Assembly (NCBI RefSeq): GCF_023036475.1 | Contig: NZ_JAJQKI010000006.1 | Span: 124,001 to 188,000 of the forward strand | Length of the DNA stretch: 64,000 nucleotides | Direction: 5' to 3' | Source of the DNA: Bacillus pinisoli | GTDB lineage: Bacteria > Bacillota > Bacilli > Bacillales > SA4 | Shown here: one piece after another, positions 7,255 through 15,945 of the stretch | How positions within the stretch are numbered: position 1 is the first letter of the stretch | Layout: each line of letters starts with the position of its first letter | Position numbers and translations under genes: made by a program | Notes under the pieces: model-generated | Database searches by the model: none | What the model was told of the DNA's origin: nothing | Seen by the model: the letters and a program-made list of their open reading frames with translations, nothing else

Positions 7255-9087
7255 ATGTTGTTAAAAAAACTTTCTTTACAAAAAAAGATTATTTTTATGT
7301 TTACTCTGGTCATTGTTGTCACGATGTCCAGTATTGTTTTGTTTAACTCATACACCCTTTATAATGCAGTGAGAGAAACCAATGTGAACCAGTTAAAGGG
7401 TATAACTACGGCTATTAATGGTAGATACGAAGAAGCACGTTCGATAAAAGATGTTCAACAGATTTTTGACTATATTAAGCACCGTCAAGACAATGTGCTT
7501 GCGCTCAATCTTCATATGGAAGTTAAAGACCGATATGAGGTAGTAGCGTCAACCGATCGGAATGATCTTGAAAGATCTACACCTGAAATATTGAGTCCAA
7601 CCTATCTATCTGGAAAGACAATGGTGGCGCATGTAAATGATCAAGGGGTAAAGAAAGTTAGAATCGTGGCTCCACTTATAACAGATGGAGAAACAAGCGG
7701 TGCGATTGAGCTCATTCTCGATTCAACAGAGGAACTCGAGGCTGCAAACAAAAAAATCATTTTAACTATTTTAGTAGCCGGCGCCGTATCAATTGTATTA
7801 CTGGTATTCTTATCTTTTATTATTAGGCGACTATTAGTTCAGCCATTATTGACGCTGAGAGAAGCGGCTGTTTCCATTCAGAAGGGTGAAACTTACCAAC
7901 CAGTGGAAGTAAATGCCAGCCCTGAAATTAGAGAAGTAGCAAATGCGTTTAATGAAATGGTCTATAACCTAGAAGACCGACTACAAAAAAGTATAACAGA
8001 CCCATTAACAGGTCTATATAATAGCGCTTACTTTAAGCGCATGTTAAACCTCGGTATGAAAGAGTGTAAAGAAAATGGGCATTCCATGGCTCTTTTATTT
8101 TGTGATATTGATAATTTTAAAAAGTTAAATGATCATCAAGGCCATCTTTATGGAGATAAAATTTTAACTGAAATCTCAGAACTTATTAGTCATAATGTCC
8201 GAGCAGGAGACATTGTGTGTCGATATGGTGGAGAAGAGTTTGTCGTGATCATGAAGAATGCGGATGAAACGACAGCAGGCTATGTAGCGGAGCGGATAAG
8301 AGAGAAGGTTGCTATCCATGGAAGTATGAATATCCTTACTCCAATCACGATAAGTATTGGACTAGCTATTTATCCTGATGATACAAGTGAAGATGAATTT
8401 GTACATATAGCAGACCAAGCAATGTATGCAGCAAAGAGTCTTGGGAAAAATCGGGTTATCACGGCACGCCAGTTAAAGACGATGGAGAAACAGGAGTACG
8501 AGCGTAAAGTAGAGGAACAGAAATCATTACTTCATACCATTCTTTCTATAGTTAAGGCAGTGGAAGTAAAAGATCCGTATACGACAAGTCATTCAGAAGT
8601 CGTATCAGAATATGCAGCAAAACTCGCCAGCCGGATGGGTATTGGTGAAAAAGAGATACACGATATAGCGGTTGCGGGCTTATTACATGACGTAGGTAAA
8701 ATAGGAATACCCCTTGAGATTTTAAACAAGGAAGGGCAACTGGACGAAGAAGAGTACGATACGATCAAAACTCATCCAATACTCGGTTATCATATCTTAT
8801 CCAATATTGAAGAAGTACATCAATCCCTGCCTTTTATCTTACATCATCATGAGCAGCCGGATGGTGAGGGATATCCTCATGGACTAAAGGGAACCGAAAT
8901 TCCATTAGGAGCGAGCATTATTGCCGTTGTTGCAGCATACCACTCAATGACCTCAAAACGCCCGTACCGGAAAGAACCGTTGACGGAAGAAGCAGCTATA
9001 CAAGAGTTGCTAAATGGAAAATCGAAGCAGTTTAACTCAGATGTAGTAGATGAATTTCTGCTGATGTTAGAAGAAATAAGGAAATAG
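7255..9087 (+). CDS. Membrane GGDEF + HD-GYP dual c-di-GMP enzyme
   Basis: About 610 residues: TM helix (14-34), a periplasm-facing sensor (40-165), second TM (170-192), HAMP (193-245), GGDEF domain and HD-GYP domain. The cyclase signature is intact (RYGGEEF, residues ~325-331) and is preceded five residues upstream by RAGD, a canonical inhibitory I-site. The phosphodiesterase part has LLHDVGKIG, a HHHE motif and DGEGYPHGLKG, but the usual VADAYDA segment reads VVAAYHS, losing the Asp that is normally a metal ligand. GTG at 7249 is an alternative start; ATG 7255 has better SD spacing (AAGGGTGA). It follows a lipoprotein gene closely. Net activity (synthesis or degradation) is not predictable. 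Confidence 0.88.
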   Translation: MLLKKLSLQKKIIFMFTLVIVVTMSSIVLFNSYTLYNAVRETNVNQLKGITTAINGRYEEARSIKDVQQIFDYIKHRQDNVLALNLHMEVKDRYEVVASTDRNDLERSTPEILSPTYLSGKTMVAHVNDQGVKKVRIVAPLITDGETSGAIELILDSTEELEAANKKIILTILVAGAVSIVLLVFLSFIIRRLLVQPLLTLREAAVSIQKGETYQPVEVNASPEIREVANAFNEMVYNLEDRLQKSITDPLTGLYNSAYFKRMLNLGMKECKENGHSMALLFCDIDNFKKLNDHQGHLYGDKILTEISELISHNVRAGDIVCRYGGEEFVVIMKNADETTAGYVAERIREKVAIHGSMNILTPITISIGLAIYPDDTSEDEFVHIADQAMYAAKSLGKNRVITARQLKTMEKQEYERKVEEQKSLLHTILSIVKAVEVKDPYTTSHSEVVSEYAAKLASRMGIGEKEIHDIAVAGLLHDVGKIGIPLEILNKEGQLDEEEYDTIKTHPILGYHILSNIEEVHQSLPFILHHHEQPDGEGYPHGLKGTEIPLGASIIAVVAAYHSMTSKRPYRKEPLTEEAAIQELLNGKSKQFNSDVVDEFLLMLEEIRK

Positions 9088-9092
9088 AGATG

Positions 9093-9119
9093 AAGTCACC
9101 TTTACGAAGGTGGCTTTTT
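9093..9119 (+). terminator. Terminator
   Basis: AAGTCACCTT pairs with AAGGTGGCTT, followed by TTTTT. Confidence 0.85.
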
Positions 9120-9233
9120 CTATGTAATTAGGAAAGAGGGTACATATACTAGCGAATAAATATTAAAAAGGTGGCTTATGGAATAAGGAGATAACGGGCA
9201 TATTAACCATAAAAAATGCAGGGGTTAGATGAT

Positions 9234-9962
9234 ATGTTACAGGCATTATTATGGGGAGGTATAGCAGGTTCATCCCTGTTAATAGGGGCTATTCTCGGCA
9301 TATTTAAAGAAATACCCAATAAAATATCAGCCTTCATTATGGCATTTGGAACGGGGGTTTTAACAGGTGCAGCTACTTTTGAATTACTCACCGATTCCGC
9401 TAGAGAAGGTGGAATACTTTACACGTCCATCGGCTTCTTATTAGGCTCTGTCGCTTTTATTACAGCAGAGTTAATCATTATGAGAAAAGGTGGCCATGAA
9501 CGAAAAAGATCTAAGACCAGTCCTGCTGGTCATTCAGGTTTAGCCATCTTTGTCGGCACCATGATGGATGCTATTCCTGAATCAGTAATTATTGGTGTTA
9601 GCTTGCTAGAGAATCATTCAGTTAGTTGGGTAATTGTCATCGCGATCTTTGTTAGTAATTTCCCTGAAGGGCTTTCTAGTAGCATCGGGATGAAGAAGGA
9701 TGGATATTCGAAGAAAAAGATCCTGACTCTTTGGTTCGGTGTCATGATACTATCATCAATTAGTTCTTTTTTAGGGTATGTTTGGATTGACGCGTCTTCT
9801 CAGTTTTTAATAACTTCAATCGGAGCATTCGCAGCGGGTGGAATCTTTGCAATGGTGTCTTCTACTATGCTTCCAGAAGCATTTGAAGAAGGAGGACCTA
9901 TAGTTGGTTTCGTTTCTGCACTTGGCTTACTAACCGCACTCATCTTAACTTATTATGGATAA
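9234..9962 (+). CDS. ZIP family divalent metal transporter
   Basis: About 242 residues with seven to eight hydrophobic helices. Metal-binding motifs of ZIP proteins are visible: DAIPESVIIG in the fourth helix region, SNFPEGLSSS in the next, and LPEAFEEGG near the end. A short charged loop (GGHERKRSKTS) separates the N- and C-terminal halves. Transports zinc, iron or manganese inward; the substrate is not assignable. An upstream in-frame ATG at 9216 lacks an SD; ATG 9234 has AGGGG nine bases before it. Likely its own unit. Confidence 0.85.
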   Translation: MLQALLWGGIAGSSLLIGAILGIFKEIPNKISAFIMAFGTGVLTGAATFELLTDSAREGGILYTSIGFLLGSVAFITAELIIMRKGGHERKRSKTSPAGHSGLAIFVGTMMDAIPESVIIGVSLLENHSVSWVIVIAIFVSNFPEGLSSSIGMKKDGYSKKKILTLWFGVMILSSISSFLGYVWIDASSQFLITSIGAFAAGGIFAMVSSTMLPEAFEEGGPIVGFVSALGLLTALILTYYG

Positions 9963-10039
9963 GGCTCATTTATCTAAAAATTTGTAGTTCTACAAATAAA
10001 AAGCCTCATTTTTTTCCAAATGATTGCTAGAAAAGAGCC
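9963..10039. repeat. 77-bp element with family-1 MITE ends
   Basis: It begins GGCTCATTTATCTAAAAA and ends TTGCTAGAAAAGAGCC, the terminal words of the family-1 MITE, around a small hairpin (ATTTGTAG / CTACAAAT). Flanks ATGGATAA and ATGGTTAC agree in 6 of 8 bases. It looks like an internally deleted copy and now forms the 3' end of the ZIP transcript. Confidence 0.5.
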
Positions 10040-10048
10040 ATGGTTACA

Positions 10049-10082
10049 GATTCAGCCAACAATGGTTATTGTTGGCTGAATC
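10049..10082. terminator. Bidirectional terminator
   Basis: A perfect 14-bp stem GATTCAGCCAACAA / TTGTTGGCTGAATC with a 6-base loop lies between the convergent ZIP and methyltransferase genes. Confidence 0.75.
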
Positions 10083-10145
10083 TTTAAATTACGGTTTTAA
10101 GTTTACCAGCAATATCTAGTTTACAGGGTGAACGAGTAGAGAGAG

Positions 10146-10694
10146 TTAATCGTTCACCTTTTCTTGTTTTGAGATTTTATATTGGAAAATGGTGCTTCGG
10201 TACAAATCCTTCACCTTCCATTTTTGAGTGGGGGTCCATCCAGGGATTGAAAAGGTGTGAGTGTAAATGGATGTACCATTTTTTAGTTCATGAGTAAACT
10301 TATCTTTTAGTTTTTTCATTCCTAATGGGAATAGGTAACATATGACGATATCATAAGAAGATAAGTTTTCTTTGTAGAAATTTCTTCTCTCAATCATAAG
10401 ATTAGGTGTTTTAGAGACCATTTGGCGTATCTTCATAAATAGAAAGGGTATAAGAGAGTTCTCATATCCTACGACAGTTGCCTCAGGATGCTGCTTAGCA
10501 ATTGGAAAGACAAGCGTCCCCCACCCTGCCCCTAAGTCTACTATTTTATGAGGGCTTTCTTCTTCCAAGAGCTTAAGTAAGTTCTTTTTAACTTTATAAG
10601 ATGTTGGGGTAGGAGAAATTCTGTTTCTCATGGTTGTGGTTAATATGGAAAGAGTTGCTAATAGTGATAGTAGAAGTATTGTGTATAAGATCAT
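10146..10694 (-). CDS. Class I SAM-dependent methyltransferase, membrane-anchored
   Basis: A 182-residue protein with one N-terminal membrane helix (about residues 2-20) followed by a Rossmann methyltransferase core: motif I IVDLGAGWGTLVFPIA and an acidic end of beta 2 (VVGYENS). The later segment YDIVICYLFPLGMKKL corresponds to motif IV. Substrate unknown; related small membrane-tethered methyltransferases are annotated only generically. The ATG follows AAAGGAG. A strong hairpin (10722-10756) sits in its leader. Confidence 0.78.
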   Translation of the reverse strand: MILYTILLLSLLATLSILTTTMRNRISPTPTSYKVKKNLLKLLEEESPHKIVDLGAGWGTLVFPIAKQHPEATVVGYENSLIPFLFMKIRQMVSKTPNLMIERRNFYKENLSSYDIVICYLFPLGMKKLKDKFTHELKNGTSIYTHTFSIPGWTPTQKWKVKDLYRSTIFQYKISKQEKVND

Positions 10695-10721
10695 GAAAAA
10701 ACTCCTTTAACGTTTCGTATA

Positions 10722-10756
10722 AAAAAGTCATGTGTTTAAGAGACACATGACTTTTT
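10722..10756. terminator. Terminator-like hairpin in a divergent intergenic region
   Basis: A 14-bp stem (AAAAAGTCATGTGT with ACACATGACTTTTT, 7-base loop) lies between the divergent methyltransferase and SDR genes. Read on the minus strand it is followed by TTTTTTAT and lies 30-60 bases before the methyltransferase ATG, so it could act as an attenuator. On the plus strand no obvious upstream gene needs it. No aptamer was recognised around it. Confidence 0.6.
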
Positions 10757-10971
10757 CATTTTACCCTATTCTTATACTATTAGTCGAATGTAACGTAAGA
10801 GAGGCTATGTCCCTTCAATACTTGTGTTGGGTATTTTTAGACTCCTCAGACTAAAGTTGTAGTTGTTCCTCATTCGTTTTATTGAAGAAAAAGTCAATCT
10901 ACCTTCCGATGGAATGATACTGGTTTCAATCTATACTAAAAGCAATAACTGGAAGAAAGAGGGATGATTTT

Positions 10972-11703
10972 ATGAAAATCCAAAATAAAACGGTGATGAT
11001 TACAGGGGCAACAAAAGGATTAGGGAAGGCTTTAGCTTTTGCATTTGTGAAAGAAGGCTATAAACTAGCCATCTGTGCACGTAATAACAAAGATTTACAG
11101 GAAGTGAAAGAGGAGCTAATACAGTTAGGTGGTAAGGTAATCGCCATCCAAGCGGATGTCTCTAATGAACGAGACGTTGACAGGTTTGTCTCAATTGTAG
11201 AATACGAATTTGGAACCATTGATGTACTCATTAATAATGCATCCGTGTTTGGACCGGGACCCTCCTTATTATTAGATTATCCTTCCCGAAATTTTGAAGA
11301 AGTGCTTAGGGTAAATGCAGTGAATCCATTCCTTGTAACGAAAAGGGTTCTACCAGGAATGATGGTGAAAAAGGCGGGCTCTATTATTAATGTTACCTCT
11401 GAAGCAGGTCGAACGGGATTTGCAACTTGGGGAGCTTACGGAATTTCAAAATTTGCAGTAGAAGGTTTGACTCAAACCTGGGCAGATGAACTAAATGAAA
11501 CCGGAATTAGAGTAAACATGGTGGATCCAGGGGAAATGGATACTGATATGCATCAAATTGCTGTACCAGATTGTGACTATCCTTTAGAAAAGCCTGAAAA
11601 TGTAGTAGATGTCTTCTTGTTTTTAGCTTCTGACCAGTCAATAGGAATGAATGGATGTCGATATGAAGCCCAAAAATTTGAACAACCAAAGGAGGTATTA
11701 TGA
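10972..11703 (+). CDS. Short-chain dehydrogenase/reductase (SDR)
   Basis: A 243-residue classical SDR, expected to be an NAD(P)(H)-dependent oxidoreductase. The cofactor motif TGATKGLG spans residues 11-18, NNAS about 88-91, and the catalytic set Ser143, Tyr156 and Lys160 (YGISK) is complete. The start follows AAAGAGGGATG. Its stop codon overlaps the start of the QueA-like gene (TGATG), so the two are translationally coupled. The coupling suggests a shared pathway, but neither substrate is known. Confidence 0.88.
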   Translation: MKIQNKTVMITGATKGLGKALAFAFVKEGYKLAICARNNKDLQEVKEELIQLGGKVIAIQADVSNERDVDRFVSIVEYEFGTIDVLINNASVFGPGPSLLLDYPSRNFEEVLRVNAVNPFLVTKRVLPGMMVKKAGSIINVTSEAGRTGFATWGAYGISKFAVEGLTQTWADELNETGIRVNMVDPGEMDTDMHQIAVPDCDYPLEKPENVVDVFLFLASDQSIGMNGCRYEAQKFEQPKEVL

Positions 11704-12731
11704 TGAGATCAGCGAAAGATCACCTCTCTATCCCTGAACAATTAAATGCCAACCAACCAATAGAGCTAGCAGGTGGAAGAAGAGATGGGGTAAAGTTGAT
11801 GGTGTTGGATCGAAATTCCAAAACCAGCTATCATGAGCCATTCGTTCATATTGAAAGATACCTAGGACCTGGAGATGTTCTTGTCTTCAATAATAGTAGA
11901 ACAATTCCTGCAGTATTGAAAGGTAAACAAGGAAACCGTGATATTGAAGTTCGACTTTCAAGAAAAATAGATGGTCAAAAATGGGAGGCACTCGTGGTTG
12001 ATGGTCTATATTCAAGTCGAGATCTACTTCTTTTCCCAGGAAACGTAACGGCAGAAGTGATTGGGAAAGGAATAGAAGGACCATTAGTCATCTTAAGTTT
12101 CTCACTTTATGGTTATGAATTACTTGATTTTATTTATAAATACGGTGAACCAATTAGGTATGAATATATAAAAGATTCACTCCCTCTTAATGATTACCAA
12201 ACTGTTTATTCTTCTGTCCCTGGCTCGGTAGAAATGCCTTCTGCAGGCCGTGCTTTTACATGGGATTTATTAAATAGTCTTCAGAAAAGAGGTATTAAAT
12301 TGGCATTTGTTCAGCTACACACAGGGCTGAGCTATTACGGTAATGATCAATGGCCTAATCCAACTATGCATCCAGAATATTACCATGTCTCAATGGAAGC
12401 TGCGACCATCATCAATCAAGCCAAAAAGAGTGGGAAACGAGTGATAGCAGTTGGGACTACCGTTGTCAGGACACTTGAGACAGTTGCAAATGAAGAAGGA
12501 TCTATTCAATCGGAAGAAGGAATTACTTCAACGTACATTCATAAACATACTAAATTAAAGCTAGTGGACGGCCTTCTTACTGGTCTTCATGAACCAGAAG
12601 CAAGTCACTTAGATATGTTGGGTGCCTTTATAAACCAAGATCAACTCATCCGTGCTTACCAAGAAGCGATTAACAATGGCTATTTATGGCATGAATTTGG
12701 GGATGTGAATTTAATTCTACCTGTGAAATAG
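11703..12731 (+). CDS. QueA-like protein (divergent SAM:tRNA ribosyltransferase-isomerase paralogue)
   Basis: A 342-residue protein of the QueA family. Family features are visible: VLDRNSKTSYHEPF, YLGPGDVLVFNNSRTIPAVLKG, YQTVYSSVPGSVEMPSAG, VQLHTGLSYY, HPEYY, AVGTTVVRTLE and the C-terminal GDVNLIL. However, the segment usually PTAGLHFT reads PSAGRAFT, and TNFHLPKST reads TGLHEPEAS, so catalytic-site surroundings differ from queuosine QueA. No tgt, yajC or ruv gene is nearby. It is coupled to an SDR gene and followed by a VOC gene, which hints at a repurposed enzyme. ATG 11703 has GGAGG seven bases upstream; ATG 11700 is the alternative. Confidence 0.8.
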   Translation: MRSAKDHLSIPEQLNANQPIELAGGRRDGVKLMVLDRNSKTSYHEPFVHIERYLGPGDVLVFNNSRTIPAVLKGKQGNRDIEVRLSRKIDGQKWEALVVDGLYSSRDLLLFPGNVTAEVIGKGIEGPLVILSFSLYGYELLDFIYKYGEPIRYEYIKDSLPLNDYQTVYSSVPGSVEMPSAGRAFTWDLLNSLQKRGIKLAFVQLHTGLSYYGNDQWPNPTMHPEYYHVSMEAATIINQAKKSGKRVIAVGTTVVRTLETVANEEGSIQSEEGITSTYIHKHTKLKLVDGLLTGLHEPEASHLDMLGAFINQDQLIRAYQEAINNGYLWHEFGDVNLILPVK

Positions 12732-12769
12732 ATATTTAAATATTGTAAAGATAGGGTGGTAGAAATGAT

Positions 12770-13114
12770 ATGCATCATATAGGGATCTATGTGAAAAACC
12801 TAATGAAGTCAGAAAAATTTTATCAAGAGATGCTTGGTTTTAAGGTAGAGACTAAACTAAAACTAGGTAAAGAAGACATTTTGTTTATGAAAAAAGGGGA
12901 TGCTCGTATTGAGCTTATCAGTGATGAAGACGTTAAGTCGGTTGAAGGAACGATTCATTTAGCATTGGAAGTGCCTAATGTGGAGCTATCTATGAGACCA
13001 TTTGCGGAAAAAGGAATTCAACCAATAGAAGGTCCAACCACACTGGAAAACGGTTGGAAGACGGTCTTTTACCTTGGTCCAGATCTTGAAGTGATCGAAT
13101 TATTACAAACTTGA
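12770..13114 (+). CDS. VOC (glyoxalase/bleomycin resistance) superfamily protein
   Basis: A 114-residue single VOC module made of two beta-alpha-beta-beta-beta repeats: HHIGIYVKNLMKSEKFYQEMLGF opens the first and IHLALEVPNVELSMRPFAEKGI the second. A first-shell metal set of His (start), Glu (ARIELI), His (IHLAL) and Glu (LEVIELL) is visible, as in glyoxalase I-like metalloenzymes. It follows the QueA-like gene by 38 bases and is probably the third gene of that unit. Substrate unknown. Confidence 0.83.
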   Translation: MHHIGIYVKNLMKSEKFYQEMLGFKVETKLKLGKEDILFMKKGDARIELISDEDVKSVEGTIHLALEVPNVELSMRPFAEKGIQPIEGPTTLENGWKTVFYLGPDLEVIELLQT

Positions 13115-13242
13115 TCCAGTAGAGATCCATTTCTTTTGAAACATTCATTATAACAATCTTGTAACAGTTTTGGTCATTCGTTACTTATTATGTACAAGAT
13201 ATGGTAGAATGAGGGTCGAGCTAAAGAAGGGATGGGATCAAG

Positions 13243-13944
13243 ATGAAGCAACGTATTCTAATTATGCTACTAGCAATAGTAAGTCTTTTCATACTGGGTG
13301 CATGTAATAATAATGAAGATGCTGCAAAGGATAACGAAGGAACAGAAGCAGAGGCTAATGAAGAGAACCGTGTGCTTGCGACAGTTAATGGGAAAGAAAT
13401 TCTTAAATCAGATTATGATTTAATTTTAGAAGATACAATTGCTACCTATGCTGAGCAAGGTGTTGATGTAAATACACTGGATGACGAAACAAAAAAGAAG
13501 TTAAGAAATCAGTTGTTGGATCAATTGATTAATACAGAGTTACTTCTTCAACAAGCCGAAAAAGAAGGTATACAAACTGAGGACGAAAGTGTGAATGAGC
13601 GTTTGGACGAAATGAAAGCTCAGTTTGAAGATGAGGAAAAGTTCAACGAAGCCCTTGAAGAAAACAACATTACGGAAGTTGCATTGAAAGAGCGTATAAA
13701 AAATGAAATGCAAATTTCTACGTATCTAGAAAATTCAATTGGTGAAGTTACTGTTTCAGAAGAAGAAATTACAAAGGTCTATGATCAATACAAACAAGCG
13801 ATGGAATCACAAGAGCAAGAGGTCCAAGAACTTGATGCAATCAAAGATCAACTAGAGCAGCAAGCTGTCATTCAAAAGAGACAAGAAAAAATAAGTGAAC
13901 TCATTGAACAATTAAGAGCTGATAATGAAATAAAGATATTATAG
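13243..13944 (+). CDS. SurA-N domain lipoprotein, PrsA-like chaperone without PPIase domain
   Basis: A 233-residue lipoprotein with signal peptide and lipobox ILGAC (Cys about 21), an acidic linker, then a SurA_N-type helical chaperone domain starting VLATVNGKEILKSDYD. The C-terminal part is a long helix (SEEEITKVYDQYKQ...). The parvulin isomerase domain present in PrsA (about 290 residues) is absent, so it should act as a holdase for exported proteins. A promoter is visible upstream (TTACTT, 18 bases, TAGAAT 13205-13210). The gene is monocistronic, ending in a strong terminator. Confidence 0.85.
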   Translation: MKQRILIMLLAIVSLFILGACNNNEDAAKDNEGTEAEANEENRVLATVNGKEILKSDYDLILEDTIATYAEQGVDVNTLDDETKKKLRNQLLDQLINTELLLQQAEKEGIQTEDESVNERLDEMKAQFEDEEKFNEALEENNITEVALKERIKNEMQISTYLENSIGEVTVSEEEITKVYDQYKQAMESQEQEVQELDAIKDQLEQQAVIQKRQEKISELIEQLRADNEIKIL

Positions 13945-13949
13945 TAATG

Positions 13950-13982
13950 AAGACTCCTCTACAACATAAGAGGAGTCTTTTT
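13950..13982 (+). terminator. Terminator
   Basis: AAGACTCCTCT pairs with AGAGGAGTCTT, followed by TTTT. Confidence 0.9.
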
Positions 13983-14140
13983 GATGTAACAGGTTTTTTA
14001 GTCATTCGTTGCGTTTTAACCTTATTCAGCATTTAATCATAATGTAAGTGTGTAGGAGTTTATTGGAAAATATGGAGAAGAAATAATTCTATAAATCTGT
14101 CGAAATATGTTAGAATAAGTGTGAAGGGGAGGTGGAACTT

Positions 14141-14338
14141 TTGAACTATGAACTAATTGTTATGTTAGGTGCCTTATCGTTATCTTTTGGTTTAATGACG
14201 CTTATTTGGTCTCATTTAAAAGAAGCGGATGATAGAAAAGTAGGTACGTATTTACCATTTTTCCCGGGTCTTTTTACATTCGGTGGACTAATCATGGTTT
14301 TAGCAGGTTTCATTAGCCCATTATTATTGGGCCATTAA
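14141..14338 (+). CDS. Small two-helix membrane protein
   Basis: A 65-residue protein with two hydrophobic helices (about residues 5-22 and 38-62) joined by a charged loop (HLKEADDRKVG). The TTG at 14141 has AGGGGAGG eight bases before it; an upstream in-frame GTG overlaps that SD and is rejected. A -10-like TAGAAT lies at 14111-14116. I do not recognise a family. It lies next to a spore coat gene but has its own terminator. Confidence 0.65.
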   Translation: MNYELIVMLGALSLSFGLMTLIWSHLKEADDRKVGTYLPFFPGLFTFGGLIMVLAGFISPLLLGH

Positions 14339-14355
14339 ACATATAGATTAACACT

Positions 14356-14387
14356 AAAGAACTCTCGTCTATTACAGAGTTCTTTTT
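14356..14387 (+). terminator. Terminator
   Basis: AAAGAACTCT pairs with AGAGTTCTTT, followed by TTATTT. Confidence 0.85.
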
Positions 14388-14412
14388 ATTTGCCTTTTTT
14401 TCTCCTGAAACA

Positions 14413-14439
14413 CCACCTAGTCATCTGTGACATATCATA
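14413..14439 (+). promoter_or_regulatory. Candidate sigma-K promoter of the CotD-like gene
   Basis: CATATCATA (14431-14439) matches the sigma-K -10 consensus CATANNNTA exactly, and AC-containing bases (ACCACC, 14412-14417) lie at about the right distance for the -35. The start codon is 30 bases downstream. Late mother-cell expression is expected for a coat protein. Confidence 0.5.
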
Positions 14440-14468
14440 TGAAGACTATATAAGGAGGGGAAGCGAAT

Positions 14469-14714
14469 ATGTCATTCTTCTCAAGGCCACTGCCTCCCGT
14501 ATTATATCCACCAAATACCAGCGCAATAAACACAAGAAACACGGTAGGAGTACCCCCAGTTTATCCGGCGTATATGGTATATGACCACCATCATAATGTA
14601 CTACACGTTCATTATTTTCCACATACAACATCCGTGGAAAATCATGTTTCTCACCACCATACACATATCCCAGGTCATGGACCAATGATGCCGTCACGAC
14701 GCCCATTCTTCTAA
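14469..14714 (+). CDS. cotD: CotD-like spore coat protein
   Basis: An 81-residue protein rich in Pro, His and Tyr. The segment VLHVHYFPHTTSVENHVSHHHTH matches the HVHYFPHTFSNV region of B. subtilis CotD, an inner coat protein laid down late in sporulation. The N terminus (FFSRPLPPVLYPP) is Pro-rich. A strong SD (AAGGAGGGG) precedes the ATG. Reverse-strand and +1-frame readings through this region are compositional shadows. The cysteine-rich tail of B. subtilis CotD is absent. Confidence 0.83.
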   Translation: MSFFSRPLPPVLYPPNTSAINTRNTVGVPPVYPAYMVYDHHHNVLHVHYFPHTTSVENHVSHHHTHIPGHGPMMPSRRPFF

Positions 14715-14733
14715 CACAATATGAATGAACGAT

Positions 14734-14756
14734 AGGAGCAGGTGTATCCTGCTTCT
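14734..14756 (+). terminator. Hairpin after the CotD-like gene
   Basis: AGGAGCAGG pairs with CCTGCTTCT around a 5-base loop. The T tract is short, so strength is uncertain. Confidence 0.5.
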
Positions 14757-14895
14757 ATTACTTTGGATTTCTTTTTTCCAGAAATAAAGGATATAGATAT
14801 TTATGCTGTATTTTTGATATACTGACAAATGACTAGTTAATACGATATAGTATCTGTATTAAACAATATATTAATTACATATAAAGGAGTTTGAC

Positions 14896-15828
14896 ATGAT
14901 GGGAAAGGTACTAATTTTCGGACATAAAAATCCTGATACTGATTCAATTTGTTCTGCTATTGCTTATGCAGATTTGAAAGCTCAATTAGGTTTAGAAGTT
15001 GAGCCAGTAAGACTTGGAAGTGTAAATGAAGAAACTCAATTTGCGTTAACTTATTTTGAAGTTACAACTCCACGCCTTGTAGAGACTGTAGCAAACGAAA
15101 CAAATGAAGTTATCCTTGTTGATCACAATGAGCGACAACAAAGTGCGACTGATATTGATCAAGTAAAGGTGATTGAAGTGATCGACCATCACCGTATCGC
15201 AAATTTTGAGACAAGCGACCCTTTGTATTTCCGTGCTGAGCCTGTAGGATGTACGGCAACAATCTTAAATAAGTTATATAAGGAAAATGGAATCACAATT
15301 CGCAAAGAGATTGCAGGGTTAATGCTTTCTGCCATTATTTCTGACTCTTTATTATTCAAATCTCCAACTTGTACAGAACAAGATATTGCGGCGGCCCGAG
15401 AATTAGCAGCTATTGCAGGAGTAGATGCAGAGGCATATGGTTTAGACATGCTAAAAGCAGGTGCTAACCTGAGTACTAAGTCTATTCAGGAACTGATCTC
15501 TCTAGATGCGAAAGAGTTTGAGATGGGATCTTATAAAGTTGAGATTGCCCAAGTAAACGCAGTCGATACCAACGATGTCCTTTCGCGTAAAGCTGAGCTT
15601 GAAGAAGTGATAGCAGGTGTCATTAAAGCAAAAAGTTTAGACTTGTTCTTGTTTGTGGTGACTGATATCTTAACAAATGATTCGGTTGGATTAGCATTAG
15701 GTGAGCAAACACGTGCTGTTGAAGAGGCATTTGGAGTAACACTTGTGGATCATACTGCTACCTTAAAAGGAGTAGTATCTCGAAAGAAGCAAGTAGTTCC
15801 GGTCTTAACGAATGTACTAAGTAAGTAA
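14896..15828 (+). CDS. ppaC: Manganese-dependent inorganic pyrophosphatase (family II)
   Basis: Cytosolic enzyme hydrolysing pyrophosphate to phosphate with Mn2+. The 310-residue length is typical. N-terminal DHH-family motifs are intact: [10 protein letters not shown] (metal ligands His and two Asp) and [10 protein letters not shown]; the C-terminal DHHA2 domain carries the SRKKQVVP signature that binds substrate. Start: the second ATG at 14899 aligns with B. subtilis PpaC; both have the GGAG SD. Monocistronic, with a terminator at 15833. Confidence 0.96.
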   Translation: MMGKVLIFGHKNPDTDSICSAIAYADLKAQLGLEVEPVRLGSVNEETQFALTYFEVTTPRLVETVANETNEVILVDHNERQQSATDIDQVKVIEVIDHHRIANFETSDPLYFRAEPVGCTATILNKLYKENGITIRKEIAGLMLSAIISDSLLFKSPTCTEQDIAAARELAAIAGVDAEAYGLDMLKAGANLSTKSIQELISLDAKEFEMGSYKVEIAQVNAVDTNDVLSRKAELEEVIAGVIKAKSLDLFLFVVTDILTNDSVGLALGEQTRAVEEAFGVTLVDHTATLKGVVSRKKQVVPVLTNVLSK

Positions 15829-15832
15829 AATA

Positions 15833-15854
15833 AAGGGATCCTTAGGGGTCCCTT
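15833..15854 (+). terminator. Terminator after ppaC
   Basis: AAGGGATCC can pair with GGGGTCCCTT, followed by ATTCTATTT. Confidence 0.65.
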
Positions 15855-15945
15855 ATTCTATTTCCTATATTTCCATTATTTAGGTATATAGTATTGGGGG
15901 GAATAGGTATGATGACTAAAATTATGTGCAAAATATGTTATATAA

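Noticed and set aside
14390-14706. Frames overlapping the CotD-like gene on both strands
   Set aside because: CotD is low complexity and leaves other frames open; only the CotD frame has an SD and family similarity.
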